Part shown: piece by piece, positions 44,479 through 55,554 of the stretch
Layout of the letters: every line of letters begins with the position of its first letter
Numbering within the stretch: position 1 is the stretch's first letter
Notes under the pieces: model-generated
Database searches by the model: none
The model's input: only the letters and a program-made list of their open reading frames with translations
Told to the model about the DNA's origin: nothing
NCBI RefSeq assembly: GCF_963678635.1
Contig: NC_087065.1
Location: 30,136,252-30,200,251, forward strand
DNA: 64,000 nt
Origin: Symsagittifera roscoffensis
Taxonomy: Eukaryota; Xenacoelomorpha; Acoela; Convolutidae
Direction of reading: 5' to 3'
Translations under genes and position numbers: made by a program

Positions 44479-44984
44479 GTTTGATAATTTTTCTATTGTT
44501 TTGTTTGCGCCTCTGCATTTTCTAATGCTGAAAAATCTGAATCGTTATTTTGCATTCTTTCACGTTATTCTCTTAAATTTGGCCCTAATTGTTACCTGCT
44601 TAGAAGGGTTATTCGGGCGGTTTTTTTGTTGGTCCAAATTCTCATTTTTCCTGCAAGTCAAAAGACGCTGACCGAAAACCGTGTGCAACATCTTGTTTTA
44701 TTACAATAATTAAATTTGGGCTGGGAGCCGTTAAACTGACATTGAACGTTGGATTGATAATGTTTTTGTTGGTAAATGTTCGTCAATTAAAAATACTGCA
44801 GCTTTGAGTCCTGTTAGTTTTTTTTTTCACTTAGATCATTACACTGCCATGGTTTAAGGTAATCTTTTTTGATTTTTTTTTCTGATTTCAAGATTGGCTT
44901 TTAATCAAATGAGTTTTCATCCTTCCAATATTTGTAACCTACGACTGTTGTAATTTTTCGGTCTTTCTAATGTTATTTTTTCTA

Positions 44985-45360
44985 TCAGTTAACCCTGAGC
45001 ACCTTTGCCGGGTATTTGTCCAAGTATGTTAAAAATTTATACTGTTCTTCTTGGGACTCGGGATTTTCCGTAGAGTCATCCTTTGTTGCAGTAGAAGAGT
45101 TGATGTGCGGCATGTTGTTGGCCTTCAAAAGAAATTGTTCCGGATTCTTATTGAACGAATTATTCACCAGTCATATGTACTTGCAAACAATGTTATGAAT
45201 TTGTCATACCTGATAGAACCCTTCTGATCCAAAATGATGTCACGTTTCTCCACACCACTGGTTTTTGGAGTGAATAAAAATGTGTATGCATTCTTGAATT
45301 GTTCGCTGTTTGCAATTATACCAGGTACCACTGACCTCATGAGCTAAGATTTAGAAACAA
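44985..45360 (-). pseudogene. Unknown relic protein, copy C, longer version
   Basis: Two coding-like pieces: 45340-45205 reads VVPGIIANSEQFKNAYTFLF and then KTSGVEKRDIILDQKGSI; after a frame break, 45167-44985 reads SFNKNPEQFLLKANNMPHIN and ends LTYLDKYPAKVLRVN. At the break stands a GTATGA...CAAG stretch that could be mistaken for an intron. The end matches copy A. Function unknown. Confidence 0.35.
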
Positions 45361-45502
45361 ATGTTCTGATCTTGCGATTTGCAGATTCTCCAATTTTTGT
45401 AAATGGTCAAGTTTCAGTTCTACAATATGCAGCAGATATGATTTAAATTTTTGAGCTTGTCATTGAAGTTGTTACTGTTTAAGGGTAAAAAAAATTGCCG
45501 GA

Positions 45503-45748
45503 CTAATTCGAGTGATAATTGAACAAACTCTCAAAAAATCTGATGTACGGGTGTGCCAAATCAATTGGAAGGTGTGAAAATTCTCTGATAGCTAGTTCGT
45601 AATAGTTTCTCAATTTTTTTATATTTTTTTTATTGTTTTCCCCCAAAATTTTATTGCTGGCGTCGCGAGGTTTTTTGAATAGATTGATATGTAAAGAGTT
45701 CAAAGCAACCATAGGTGACCATCGACTTTGTTGAAAAACTAGGCTCAA
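45503..45748 (-). pseudogene. Unknown open frame, 81 codons
   Basis: Reads WSPMVALNSLHINLFKKPRD, a Lys/Asn-rich middle and IREFSHLPIDLAHPYIRFFE. Composition is protein-like rather than shadow-like, and it lies on the same strand and directly upstream of the cassette C relics, so it may belong to the same former element. No family recognised. Confidence 0.3.
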
Positions 45749-45959
45749 GATGTCTCACTTATTTTCTCCCTGGACTAAACCGCTTTCGATAATTTGAAAA
45801 ATTCTTCGTCAAAAAAGATGTCTTAGCAAAAGTCATCAAATACTGAAAAATTAAACCTAAATATCTTACTGACTGCAACTTGGAATTTTTCTTGACGGTA
45901 AGATTAACTTCGCGAGAAAAACTTTTTTGAGAAGGTTGTTTGCAAGTCTTTTTTAAATT

Positions 45960-46350
45960 ATTGAAAAATCAAAGGTTAAGGTGGAAACTCTTTCCCATCG
46001 CAATTGTGAAAACAACTGTTGTCCAAAGTCCCAAGGGTCCCAAAGTCACCATGAAAACGCTTTGCAACGTATCGATTGTTTTACTCATAACTTTGCGTTT
46101 GGTAGAACGTAAATAGCCGGACAAAATTGCGAACCAAAATAATGGTTTCTTCTAATAACCTAATTTCAGTGGAAAAAGGTTGAGGTTGCAAAACTATTAG
46201 AAAACTTAGGATCAAAAATTTGCGGCTGAAAAACTCTTTAAATCATGCCAAGATAACATTATTACAAAACCACCATAATTATTTTCACTGATTGTCTCGT
46301 TATGAACAAACTCTGTTACTAATTTTGCATCAAAGCCATCTACTGCTTGT
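45960..46350 (-). pseudogene. Unknown relic peptide, repeat D1
   Basis: Minus-strand sequence near 46345-46200 reads AVDGFDAKLVTEFVHNETIS and then NNYGGFVIMLSWHDLKSF without a stop. D2 at 47620-48010 reads a diverged version (AVDELNAKVSSKLC...GCFVTMLR). The match of two diverged copies at peptide level argues for former coding. Not recognised. Confidence 0.35.
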
Positions 46351-47619
46351 GTTCCTTACACTACTTCAAAAAAACCATTGGTATAGAATTTGAGTTGGGA
46401 TTAGTACAACTTTTTGAAAGGCGTAAAATATTTATGAAATATTTTTTTGTCACGCAATTCTTCGTCATATTTTGTTATTTGCAGTTTAATATGTACATCC
46501 AATCAGTTTTTTGTAATTTAATCTTAGTACACAGTTTTTTGAACTTATACTTTTTCGCAATTTTTTTTGCCGTGTGTTTTTTCTTAGATGCATCTAAACT
46601 CATGGTTGAGATCGGGGTAGAATGACCACATCGGGAAGACATGCTCATCGTTTGCTGCCCATAATTTTTCATATTCGCATCTATGGAAGTGTACAGATTG
46701 ATGTAACAGATAGAAAAAAGATTTTAGAATAGCCAGTTACTCTTTGGAAACTTAAGTTTACTTCTTTTCTGATTAATTTTGCTTCTACAGTCAAATTTTA
46801 TTTTAGAGGAAAATATCTTTTATCGCACTCTAGAGCCATGAACAGCAATGAATACTTGTACAGCAAAAAAAAGCTTAAGTTAAATCGTATTAGGTATGTC
46901 TTCAACATTGCCGATCTCTCGCTGACAATCAGTTTTCAAAGTTTTGTTTGTTTTCAGGGCATAAAAAATACTGAAGTTGCAACGAGTTAAATTTAATTTG
47001 TATTTTTGATGTTTTTTCAACAAAGGATTTTCAAACCAGAGCGCTACAAATTAACTAAGATTTCAAATTTTTGGTAGAGTAATTGGTCGCAAGTGCTCTC
47101 ATGTTTTTTTTTAAACATGAAAATAAGCACTACGGTTTTTCAGCAGAATAAAAAATTTCATATGCGAAAAAAGCGAGGAAAATCTTGAAAAGTTTTCGTA
47201 ACGAAAAATTTTGTTTGCATTACACGCAAACTTTTCAGTTTTATTGTTCATTCACAACAAAATCAATTGTGCATTCAACCCATATGGACTTAAATTTTCC
47301 TTTATAAAGCAAGTGCTTCTTTGTGCGCATTAAAAAAAATTCTTTTCGCCAATTTTGTCTTTTTATGACAGATTTGTTTAACATGTTTCTGAGGTTCTAA
47401 AGTACTTACAAGCACTACTTGCCAAGTCTTCGACTTATTAAAGCAACCGCAAGTTCTTTTCGCTATGGATATTCCGCATGAAACATCAAAACTAGAAAAA
47501 AACTTTCTAAATTTCATGCAGACTCGAGTCTATTGGTTTTATTTTCATGAACTTCGATTTAGATTCCGATTTGACATTTTTCTGAGAATGCAGGTTGCAT
47601 GTCCTTTTAAGCAATAGAA
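46351..47619. other. AT-rich non-coding DNA
   Basis: Open frames here (46347-46625, 46475-46672, 47302-47517) are Phe/Lys/Cys-rich and look like chance or shadow. Nothing else seen. Confidence 0.4.
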
Positions 47620-48010
47620 CTGTTTCTAATTTAAGGTAGAAATTTTTTACCATCAAAAGTGTAAAAATGATTATTTTCTAGAAACCTGAGGGTTCCACAA
47701 TTGCCATGAAATCTGTTTTCGACGTATCGCTCACATCATTCATGTTCTTGGATTTGATAATAATAACAAACTAACCCTAATAAGACCGAGAACAGCACTG
47801 AAATAATTTTTTAAAGAAAATTTGAGATTGCAAAAAAATAGGAAAACTAGAATTACAAAAACTTTGCCCAAAAACTCCTTCAAACATAGTCAGCGTAACA
47901 TTGTTACAAAACATCCATGACTTTACCACTGTTGTTCTGAACATAATTTACTACTAACTTTTGCATTAAGTTCATCTACTGCTATTGTTGTTTCCGACAT
48001 TCAAAAAATG
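47620..48010 (-). pseudogene. Unknown relic peptide, repeat D2
   Basis: Diverged direct repeat of D1 (about 1.66 kb further along) on the same strand, with two stops in the shared reading frame. It aligns from the AAGGT(A/G)GAAA phrase to the TCTACTGCT phrase. Confidence 0.35.
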
Positions 48011-48664
48011 AACTCCAAATGATCATGGGTTGAGCACTGTAAAAAATCAAAAAAATCCTTATGATAAATTGTTTTTTGATAGAACTGTGAAGATAAGTTT
48101 GTTTGATAATTTTGTTTAAAGTTACTTAAAAAGTTCTTGAAGTAGTTCCAATTAAGTTGGAATTACTCGACGTTTTTGAAGTTGATTTGCAATACTAAAA
48201 ATGATTCCTTGTTGTCGATTTGAAAAACGCTAAAAGAACTGAGGCTTAGTTTCTTAAGAATTTTTTTTGAAAAAGTCTTGGAAAAAAACTAACACAGAGC
48301 AACTGAAAGAAATCTTTACATCAAAGTTAATATTAAAACATGAATTTTATTAAAATAGACAAAACGCTGAGTTAGTTTGGGCTTCGCATCATTTGCGGTT
48401 TCGCGGTTGGCGGTGAAACAACTAAACAATACAAACTTACAAAACAATAGATACAAAAGCAGTTGACAAGAAAATTGAGAAGTTTCCGACTTAATTCTTT
48501 TTGTAATCCTTCCTAGTCTCGCAGTTCTTGAATAAAAAACAAATTTTTGTAGTTTTGTTTTTTTTTTATTTCAAATTTGGTGCAATACAATTTCAAATTT
48601 GGAAACAATCCATTCAGTTTTTTAAGTCTTTATTTAAGGATTACCGAGCTATGCTTAAAGTTTT

Positions 48665-49030
48665 TGCCTGTTTGCTGATCGACCTTTGAGGGATTGAAAG
48701 ATGGAACTGTCAAGTGGGTCTATCGTCTGTTGAAAAGAATTCCTGGCCAGGGGATTATGGTAGTCCAGTGCTGGAGTTTCCAAACTTGGTTGAGGTACTT
48801 CCTTATCTGTGAGTTTTCTTAGAATTTTCTTTAATTTAAATGTTCAACAATTTTTCTTCATCTATGAAAAAACCAACTGTTTCATTATGGGTTTGCAGAG
48901 TCCCTTTGCATCTATTCGAAGGTCATTTTTAACCTTTGCGCCGGGTCGACAAGATGAGGAGAAACATGAGTGTTTAAGCAAACACTGCTTTAGACTTTCA
49001 GTTCAATTAAATATGTTTAGATTTGACCGT
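48665..49030 (-). pseudogene. Unknown minus-strand coding relic
   Basis: Reads from about 49000: KNDLRIDAKGLCKPIMKQL, then two stops in Lys-rich sequence, then KLTDKEVPQPSLETPALDYH and NPLARNSFQQTIDPLDSSIF before a stop at about 48662. This is balanced, protein-like composition with modestly higher GC. I do not recognise it. It may be the last visible piece of the element whose relics fill 37160-48010. Confidence 0.3.
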
Positions 49031-52000
49031 TGTTAAAACTGGCATCATAACAATTGTGTAAAAGGGAATCATAGCGACTCTAGGGAGATTCAATGGTTCC
49101 AAGGTCCTATGTGTTTTACTGTGAAATTTGTCATTTACAATCCAATGGGTATCGACTCACTGCTAGATAATCATGTAAATACAGCCATTTCAAATGTTCA
49201 AGTACTGAAGGATTACCTAAACACTTGCGTTTTCACTTGGAAGAAAAAATTTCGGATGAACTGAATGATATATAATACAATTAAAAAACTTTACTGATTG
49301 GCTGTTTTTTTTCGACAGTTTCTTCTTTTTTTTTGAACAAGCGACAGCAATGAGCTCTAAAAAAGTTAAATAAATACGACCCAAAAACGTTTCACTTCGT
49401 AAAATTTTTCCCCAAGGGTCAAGCCCGCCCCAGAAAGATCTTGAGCAAAAAAAAGCTATGCAGAGCAACGAGCTAGATGATCGAAAAGTAAAGGGAGGAA
49501 TTAGACTGGCCGCTTCAGAAGACAAAATTGCATTTTTCCCTCTCTAACACTATGAGAGTTTGGTATCTAAGCAGCCAAATATATGTGGTAGAAAAACTAT
49601 ATCAATTTCAAATGGTGCTGGACGGAGATTTTTATCTCAATTCAAACCATTGACAAAAACGTGATGAGCTAACCTATTTTAGAAATGGTTTTCAGAATTA
49701 TTCAATTCGACATTCAATGCACAAAAGGCCCAAACTCATACATAGAAGTAAAGAAAGGACAATTAATCGATAATTGCATCAAAAATTATTATCAGTCGAC
49801 ACAACACTAGGCGGCACATTCCAATCATTCTGAGCTCAAAACCAGAAAAGACTACTAAAAAGGGCATATTTGAGGGCATTAGACAACATCTTGTCTTGCC
49901 GAGAGACGAGAGCATCTAGTACTGGTTCTAGGCTACTCAATCCTAATTGCCAGAGGTATCGGAGGCCACACAACTCAAAAAAATAATAAAAATAATCATA
50001 GTAAAAAATAATAAAATAAAGTATTTCGACCATGTCAGTTTGTTTATTGGTGTTAATGACTGTCTATTATAAAAATTTGATCAAAAAAGTCACCATACAC
50101 TACGAGTAACTAACTACTTTACCTTGTGATGTTTTACTTAATTTTGCTCCAAGCATAAAAAATCTATAAACAAGATGGGTTTTAAAGCAATCTTCAAAAA
50201 ATTTAACCTATTTAACCTTATTGCTCCTTGCCGAGTAAATTTAGGGATCTCAAAATGTGCAGCTACAATTAAGTGAAAAGTACTCTCAATCCGCGCACTT
50301 TCAGAAAGTCTGAATACGAATGGACTACATTTGATGTTGGTGTTAAAATTTTGCTTAAATATGCGTGATACTTTCAAAAGGAACAATTTAGATGTTGCCT
50401 GCTGTAATATAACAAAAAGACCGAAAAATATAACTAAGTCACGTGAGCCAAATCAAAACTGCAAAGTTATAAACTTTCTTCAGAAAACTAATTTTATACG
50501 TTCCGGAAACAACTTAATAATGAAAAGGTCTTCATCTGAGCAAAGTATACCAATTTTTTTATCATCCGGCCACTTTATAGTTTTTCACACATAGAAAACT
50601 GAAATCACTCAGAGACATCTCAATGGTTTTTTAGTAACTTGCACCCAAATGCTTATTGAATTTCAGACTGTTTTTGGTCTTGAGGAGTAGTAGCTTTTTT
50701 TAATTCGCAGTTTTGACTTCAAAAAGTCCAGGTCCTTTCCTAACACTCAAAGAGACATTGACAACTTCGAAACAAAAAAAAGGAGAACTGAAATTAGCTA
50801 CTAAGTATAATCAGAAAAATAGGTTTATAATAGGTTCTGCCAAAGTATAATCAGAAAAAAATCTCCCGAGTAAACTACTAATTGATCTAGGCGATAGGAA
50901 CATTTTAGCAAATTTTGAAACCACTAATGATAAATTGAGGTACAGCGAACCTATCTCCTACAACGCATTCCTGCTTCCAACATAGCAGAAGAATTGATCA
51001 CGACAACTCAAAAGTAGGAGGCGTAATGTCACCACCAGCACTATTACTAAAACTGCAACCAGACTTGAATCTATTCACAGAAGAATGTTCTGATTCCCTA
51101 GGAATCGATTGTATTGTTAGTGAGAGAGAAAAAAAAAATTAAATACATCTTATAGAACCGCTTTAAAGCATTTTATTCAAAACTACGGGATGAATTGACT
51201 CTTAAGATTCGGAATGCAATAACAGAAAACTCATACCTTTTTCTAATCACTGATTGAAATATCAACTACGTTAGCTGTTCAGAAAGACAAAATTTTCACT
51301 CAATTAGTGCACTTTATCGCCTCGAGGTATATTCACCTGAAGATCCTACAAAAATTGCAGCCAGCTTATCCAGTCATATTGATTGCATCTTAAGAGAAGG
51401 TTGGAACAAATCTTTTATTTTAAATCAAATATCAGAACAGAAGGGTTCTAGGCCCTTAGAAATTTTGAACTCTGAAATAAATTATTGTTTCAAAGGAGAA
51501 AACTAAACCAGAGAATTTTTGTTAATTTCTTGACTTAGATGCCGTTACCCAAGGTGTACAATCTCGTTTGCTGTGAAAAAAGGTTTTATAGGTTTTTTGG
51601 TAAGGCTAACTGATGATATATTCGTACTGTTACCATAGCTTCGGAGAAAAATACACCAATGAGAAAATTGTTCATAAAAACTCCTTAAATCAAGAACAGT
51701 CTGGAAGTCAATTGGTTCGATCATGAATGTCAAACTCATTTAAATAAACAAAACGCGGGCTTTCGATATTTCTCAGTAAAAACGATTTAAACTGCAGTGA
51801 CTACAAAATTCGAAGAATTTTGAAAATCCTACTGCAGAAAAACTGAATTTCCCAGCTGAATTTTTCAATAAACTGACGAATGAAAAAATAAAATGAATTT
51901 CGTTAACAAAATCAGGGGTTTTGGCAACGGTAATTCTCTGATTCCGGTTCCTAAAATATTGTTTGGTGATATAGTTTTCGATAATTTAAAAATGGTCAAG

Positions 52001-52293
52001 GTAATGAGTTTTGCTTTCTCCAAACTAGAATTATAAGGCCGCAAATGCAATTGTTTGATTTTCATACTGTATCGCAAAAGAAGTCTTTGATGTAATAACA
52101 AAAAATTTATTAGAAACGCACTTTGCACCTTTGTACGATGCCTGCATGGGCTATAATTGATGGGAAAACTATCCTTGCACCACAACGTACTTTGTTTTCA
52201 GTACATGCATCTCTGTCAAAACAATTAACAAATTTATTAAAGTCCTAATGTAAGTGTACTCATACAAATTCGAATTTCGAAAAAAAACCGCTA
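49031..52293. other. AT-rich DNA with possible pol scraps
   Basis: No intact gene. Around 51590-51760, plus strand, broken peptide such as GFFGKAN, MRKLFIKTP and VNWFDHECQ vaguely recalls the RT-thumb/RNase H junction of gypsy elements, too weak to call. The remaining open frames (49217-49525, 50138-50594, 51545-51739, 51865-52185) look like shadows. Confidence 0.35.
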
Positions 52294-52743
52294 GTTTTTT
52301 TACTAGCGTTTATTAATAAACAATCGTCGGCATTTGCCATAAAAATTGTATAATTGTTTGAAAATTCCTTTTTTTTATTTTCTTATAAAAATTCATGATC
52401 TTCTGAATCAAATACTTTCGATAGATCCCTAAAACTGCATGGACTGTTTTAGTCATTAAAATTCCTTCGAAAAACTTTGTACCGTAAACTATGGCATCAT
52501 CGACATTTTAAGTATTTCGATACTCAAATAACTGATGATGCCATAGTTTACGGTACAAATTTTTTTTGAAGGAGTATTGATGACTAAAATAATCCATGCA
52601 GTTTTATGATGTCTTTCGAAAGCATTTGATTCAAAAGACCATGCATTTTTATCAGAAAACAAAAAACAAGGAATTTTTAAACAATTCTACAATTTTTATG
52701 GCAAATGCCGCCGATTGCTTACTAATAAACGCTAGTAAAAAAT
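52294..52743. repeat. 450 bp long inverted repeat (foldback)
   Basis: Left arm 52294-52501 and right arm 52534-52743 are near reverse complements (about 208 and 210 bp, with scattered mismatches). They meet at ATGGCATCATC / GATGATGCCAT and enclose a 32-base loop (52502-52533), which holds a smaller stem AGTAT-TTCG-ATACT. Non-coding. It would form a long hairpin as RNA or cruciform DNA. Confidence 0.85.
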
Positions 52744-52920
52744 TGATTTCAGCTTGATCAGACCTGCAAAAAACAATAAATAGACCAGCCGTACTTGTCA
52801 GAGCCATGAACGCATGCTAAATTCTTCAAAAACCGATTTTTTTTACTTTGATTTAATTGCAAGCATGCATTAGATGTGATAAAAAAAATTTCCTGCTTAG
52901 ATTCAACTTGATACAGCAAA
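52744..52920. other. Spacer between foldback and tandem duplication
   Basis: AT-rich, nothing seen. Confidence 0.4.
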
Positions 52921-55539
52921 ATAAAATATCACGGAGAGAATATCTCAGATCCTTTTTACAAAACAAATCTCATTGCTTTTCTGAGCGAACCAATTTTCTA
53001 TATCGCCGCAGCACAATGGAGTTTACTCAAAAATAAGCTTTAGTTTTAATGCAACTAAAAAAAATAAAACTGAGGAAAAAGCAGTAGGAGAACAATTAAT
53101 ACGATGAGAATATAAAAACGTGCTGGTGTAAATTCCTTTTTTTTATTTTACTAAATTTAATTCCCTTCTATAAATTGTCTTCTTTCAACATTTATCAAAC
53201 CTTATTTAACCAATTTTTTTTCTGTCATGTATACATATCAAGTTTTTGCGCATTTAGTCGTGTTTCTCCATTTTTGTTGGTTCACTGATCACTGCAAAGT
53301 CATTGATCTTGTAGAATCTCAGAGCAAACGATTCTGTTTTCAGCTCAACTTTAATACGCAAAAATTTAACCAATTTTTTTCAAGTGGGGAAAACGAAAGT
53401 TATTAAAAAATGAGGTGCTTGCTTTCAGACATGTTTTGTGCGTCTGTGTATTGATATCATTAGCACAAAGGAAGAGTGAGGAGAATCTTACAATGATAGT
53501 AATGGTTTTTGATAAAAGTAAATAGTTTTTCAGCTATTTGAAAACAATCTATATATTTTAAGGGTTATTATAGTTCAAGCACTGACTCGCGTATCATGAT
53601 TAGGCTAAAAATTTGGTTAAAGCAAAATCCAAAAAAATTCTTGTTGATTTGCTCCAATGTGCTCCAATTATTGCGTATTTTTCACTTGGTTGCAGAGAGA
53701 GAAAAGCAATGGCAAAGCTTGAAATCTTTTAATTTTGAAAAAAATGATATTTTGTTTTGATTATAACTCGAATAATTCTGTTTTTTTGTTCATTAGCAAC
53801 AGAATTTTTTTTCCATTCCGACCAATCCGACTCCAATTTATTTCATCAAACAAATTAGCAGTGCAAATTTTTAATAGATATTTTCTCAGTGCGAGTTTCT
53901 AAGAGCTATACGAGATAAATTCAATTTTTTTTTTTTTGGTTTTTTGTTCAGGAAAACTTTTACAATTTAAATATGCCCAGTTTTTATTTTTGGAGATGGA
54001 TTTGTGGTTTCTAGTGTATTTCAGAATTTTTCTATTGTTTTCTATCTAAACGAAGGCAAACCGTTTTATTGAACAGCAAAAATGTTGAGGTTACGACTTC
54101 TAACTTCAAAATGGAATTTAAGTATCAAATTTCCCAGCTAAATAAAAGTTTTACCTAATGATCCAGTTTCCTTAAATTGGATTATTCAAACATAAATTGC
54201 AAAGTGTTGTGCAATTTTAAAGAACTTTAAAGCCATCTGTTTTTTCTTCGGAATTCAAAAGTTAAAGATTTTTGAAAAATCAAGTCGTTTTTTTCCAGTT
54301 TTCTTGAGTTCAATACTCTTTTCCAAGTATTAGTTGGCTATGTTTTCTATTCCAAATCGCAATTAAAAATGCTCAATAATTGATGGCAAAGTGTAAATTG
54401 TTTGGTGGCACTTCTGAGTCATAATCACAATTTGTAGCATTGGAATTTTTAAAGATCTGTTCTCTGCTTCTATTGTAGTTAGTGTTTGTGATCAATTAAA
54501 CGTCCGTGGCTCACTGGTTAGTGCGTGAGATTAAAAATCTCTAGATTGCTATCGGTCGGAACTAGAGTCCGAGATTTGCCAATTTTTTTAACTAAATTTT
54601 ATAGCACTTTATAAAGCTACTTTTTGTCCCGTTCCTGCAAGTAATGCATCATAAGTTTTCCATTTGAAAAAAAAACAAGTCATTTCTAGTTTTTTTTCTC
54701 ATTTTCCATGCGATCTTTACTTTTTCCATTTTTCAGTTGGCTATGCTCATCACTGTCCTATCAGCAAAACTAAAGAGCTGCATGACTATTCGAAAACTTT
54801 ATGAAACTTCAAATGAACTAATTGCATTTCAGTCTACAGTTTTTCAGTGCACAATTACACTTTGGACAAAATGATGCGATAGAAAGCCTCAGAAAAGGAC
54901 TGATAATTATTTATAAAAATACCCTATAAGTTTTTAAACTGTTGCATGCTGAAAACGAAATGGTAGAGATTCAGACCTTATTGAATTACGAAATGGGACT
55001 AAGAAGAACCGAAAAAACCCATAGTTTACGGAGTTATTAACAAAAAAAACGGAAAACAGACAGTTTATTTAATATGAAAATTTTCGGCCGTTTTGCCTTT
55101 TTGATAACTTATTCGATTGAAAAAAATTAAGCTGAGCAGTGATAATGCTCTTGCTAGAACCTAAACCATTCCCTGGATGGCACAGCAGAGCCTTTCTTTG
55201 CAGTGAGAATACGAGATCAAAGACCTTGTAAACAAATTCGTGAAGAAAATGAAATTGGAATTATTCTGAAAATTAAATTTTTTTTAGCTTTTCGATTGGA
55301 GATAAAAGTTATTCGAGGAATATGAAAAACGGCCATGTTTATTGCAAAATGTCGCACATACATTAGCCGAAAAACGGCTGTGTGATGAATGAGAAAAAAA
55401 GAGAAGGAAGACATTGTTACATGTGAAACAAAAAAATACAAATTAAGCCTTCGGACGGGAAACGGAGACGCGATAAGTAGTTTGAAAATGGTAGGTTAGG
55501 TGGAATATTCGGGTCAAACCCCAATTCTCCCGAACAAGA
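52921..55539 (+). repeat. 2.6 kb tandem duplication, copy 1
   Basis: Runs from ATAAAATATCACGGAGAG to TCTCCCGAACAAGA and recurs at 55555-58174 with only a few differences (for example near 52950-53450: gtagg/gcagg, cgattc/caattc, gaaagtt/gaaattt, gatatc/ggtatc). No gene found; a 74-codon minus-strand frame (55217-55441) is hydrophobic and probably chance. Contains the tRNA-like sequence at 54498-54580. Confidence 0.9.
54498..54580 (+). other. tRNA-like sequence, copy 1
   Basis: CGTGGCTCACTGGTTAGTGCG is an excellent polymerase III A box with D-arm shape, followed by an anticodon-arm-like hairpin (GAGA...TCTC). The expected B box region (GGTCGGAACTAGAGTCC) does not fit the T-arm pattern. Best read as a decayed tRNA-derived SINE head, not a working tRNA. 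Confidence 0.45.
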
Positions 55540-55554
55540 TATATCAAAGATTAT
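55540..55554. other. 15 bp spacer between tandem copies
   Basis: TATATCAAAGATTAT separates the two copies and matches neither outer flank. Confidence 0.8.

Larger units (their letters stand above)
42690..45050 (-). repeat. Cassette C of the repeated coding relic (long)
   Basis: Matches B over its low-coordinate half and A over both halves. It carries the relics at 43099-42809, 43412-43215, 44478-44200 and 45167-44985. Confidence 0.8.

Noticed and set aside
45175-45210. Intron GTATGA...CAAG between the two pieces of the cassette C relic
   Set aside because: Too short, with a weak acceptor; more likely a decayed frame.
51545-52185. Third gypsy pol relic on the plus strand
   Set aside because: Only scattered peptide resemblance (GFFGKAN, MRKLFIKTP), no catalytic motif; not strong enough to annotate as an element.
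54498-54580. Functional tRNA gene
   Set aside because: The T arm and B box do not fit, and the anticodon loop is ambiguous; kept only as a tRNA-like sequence.
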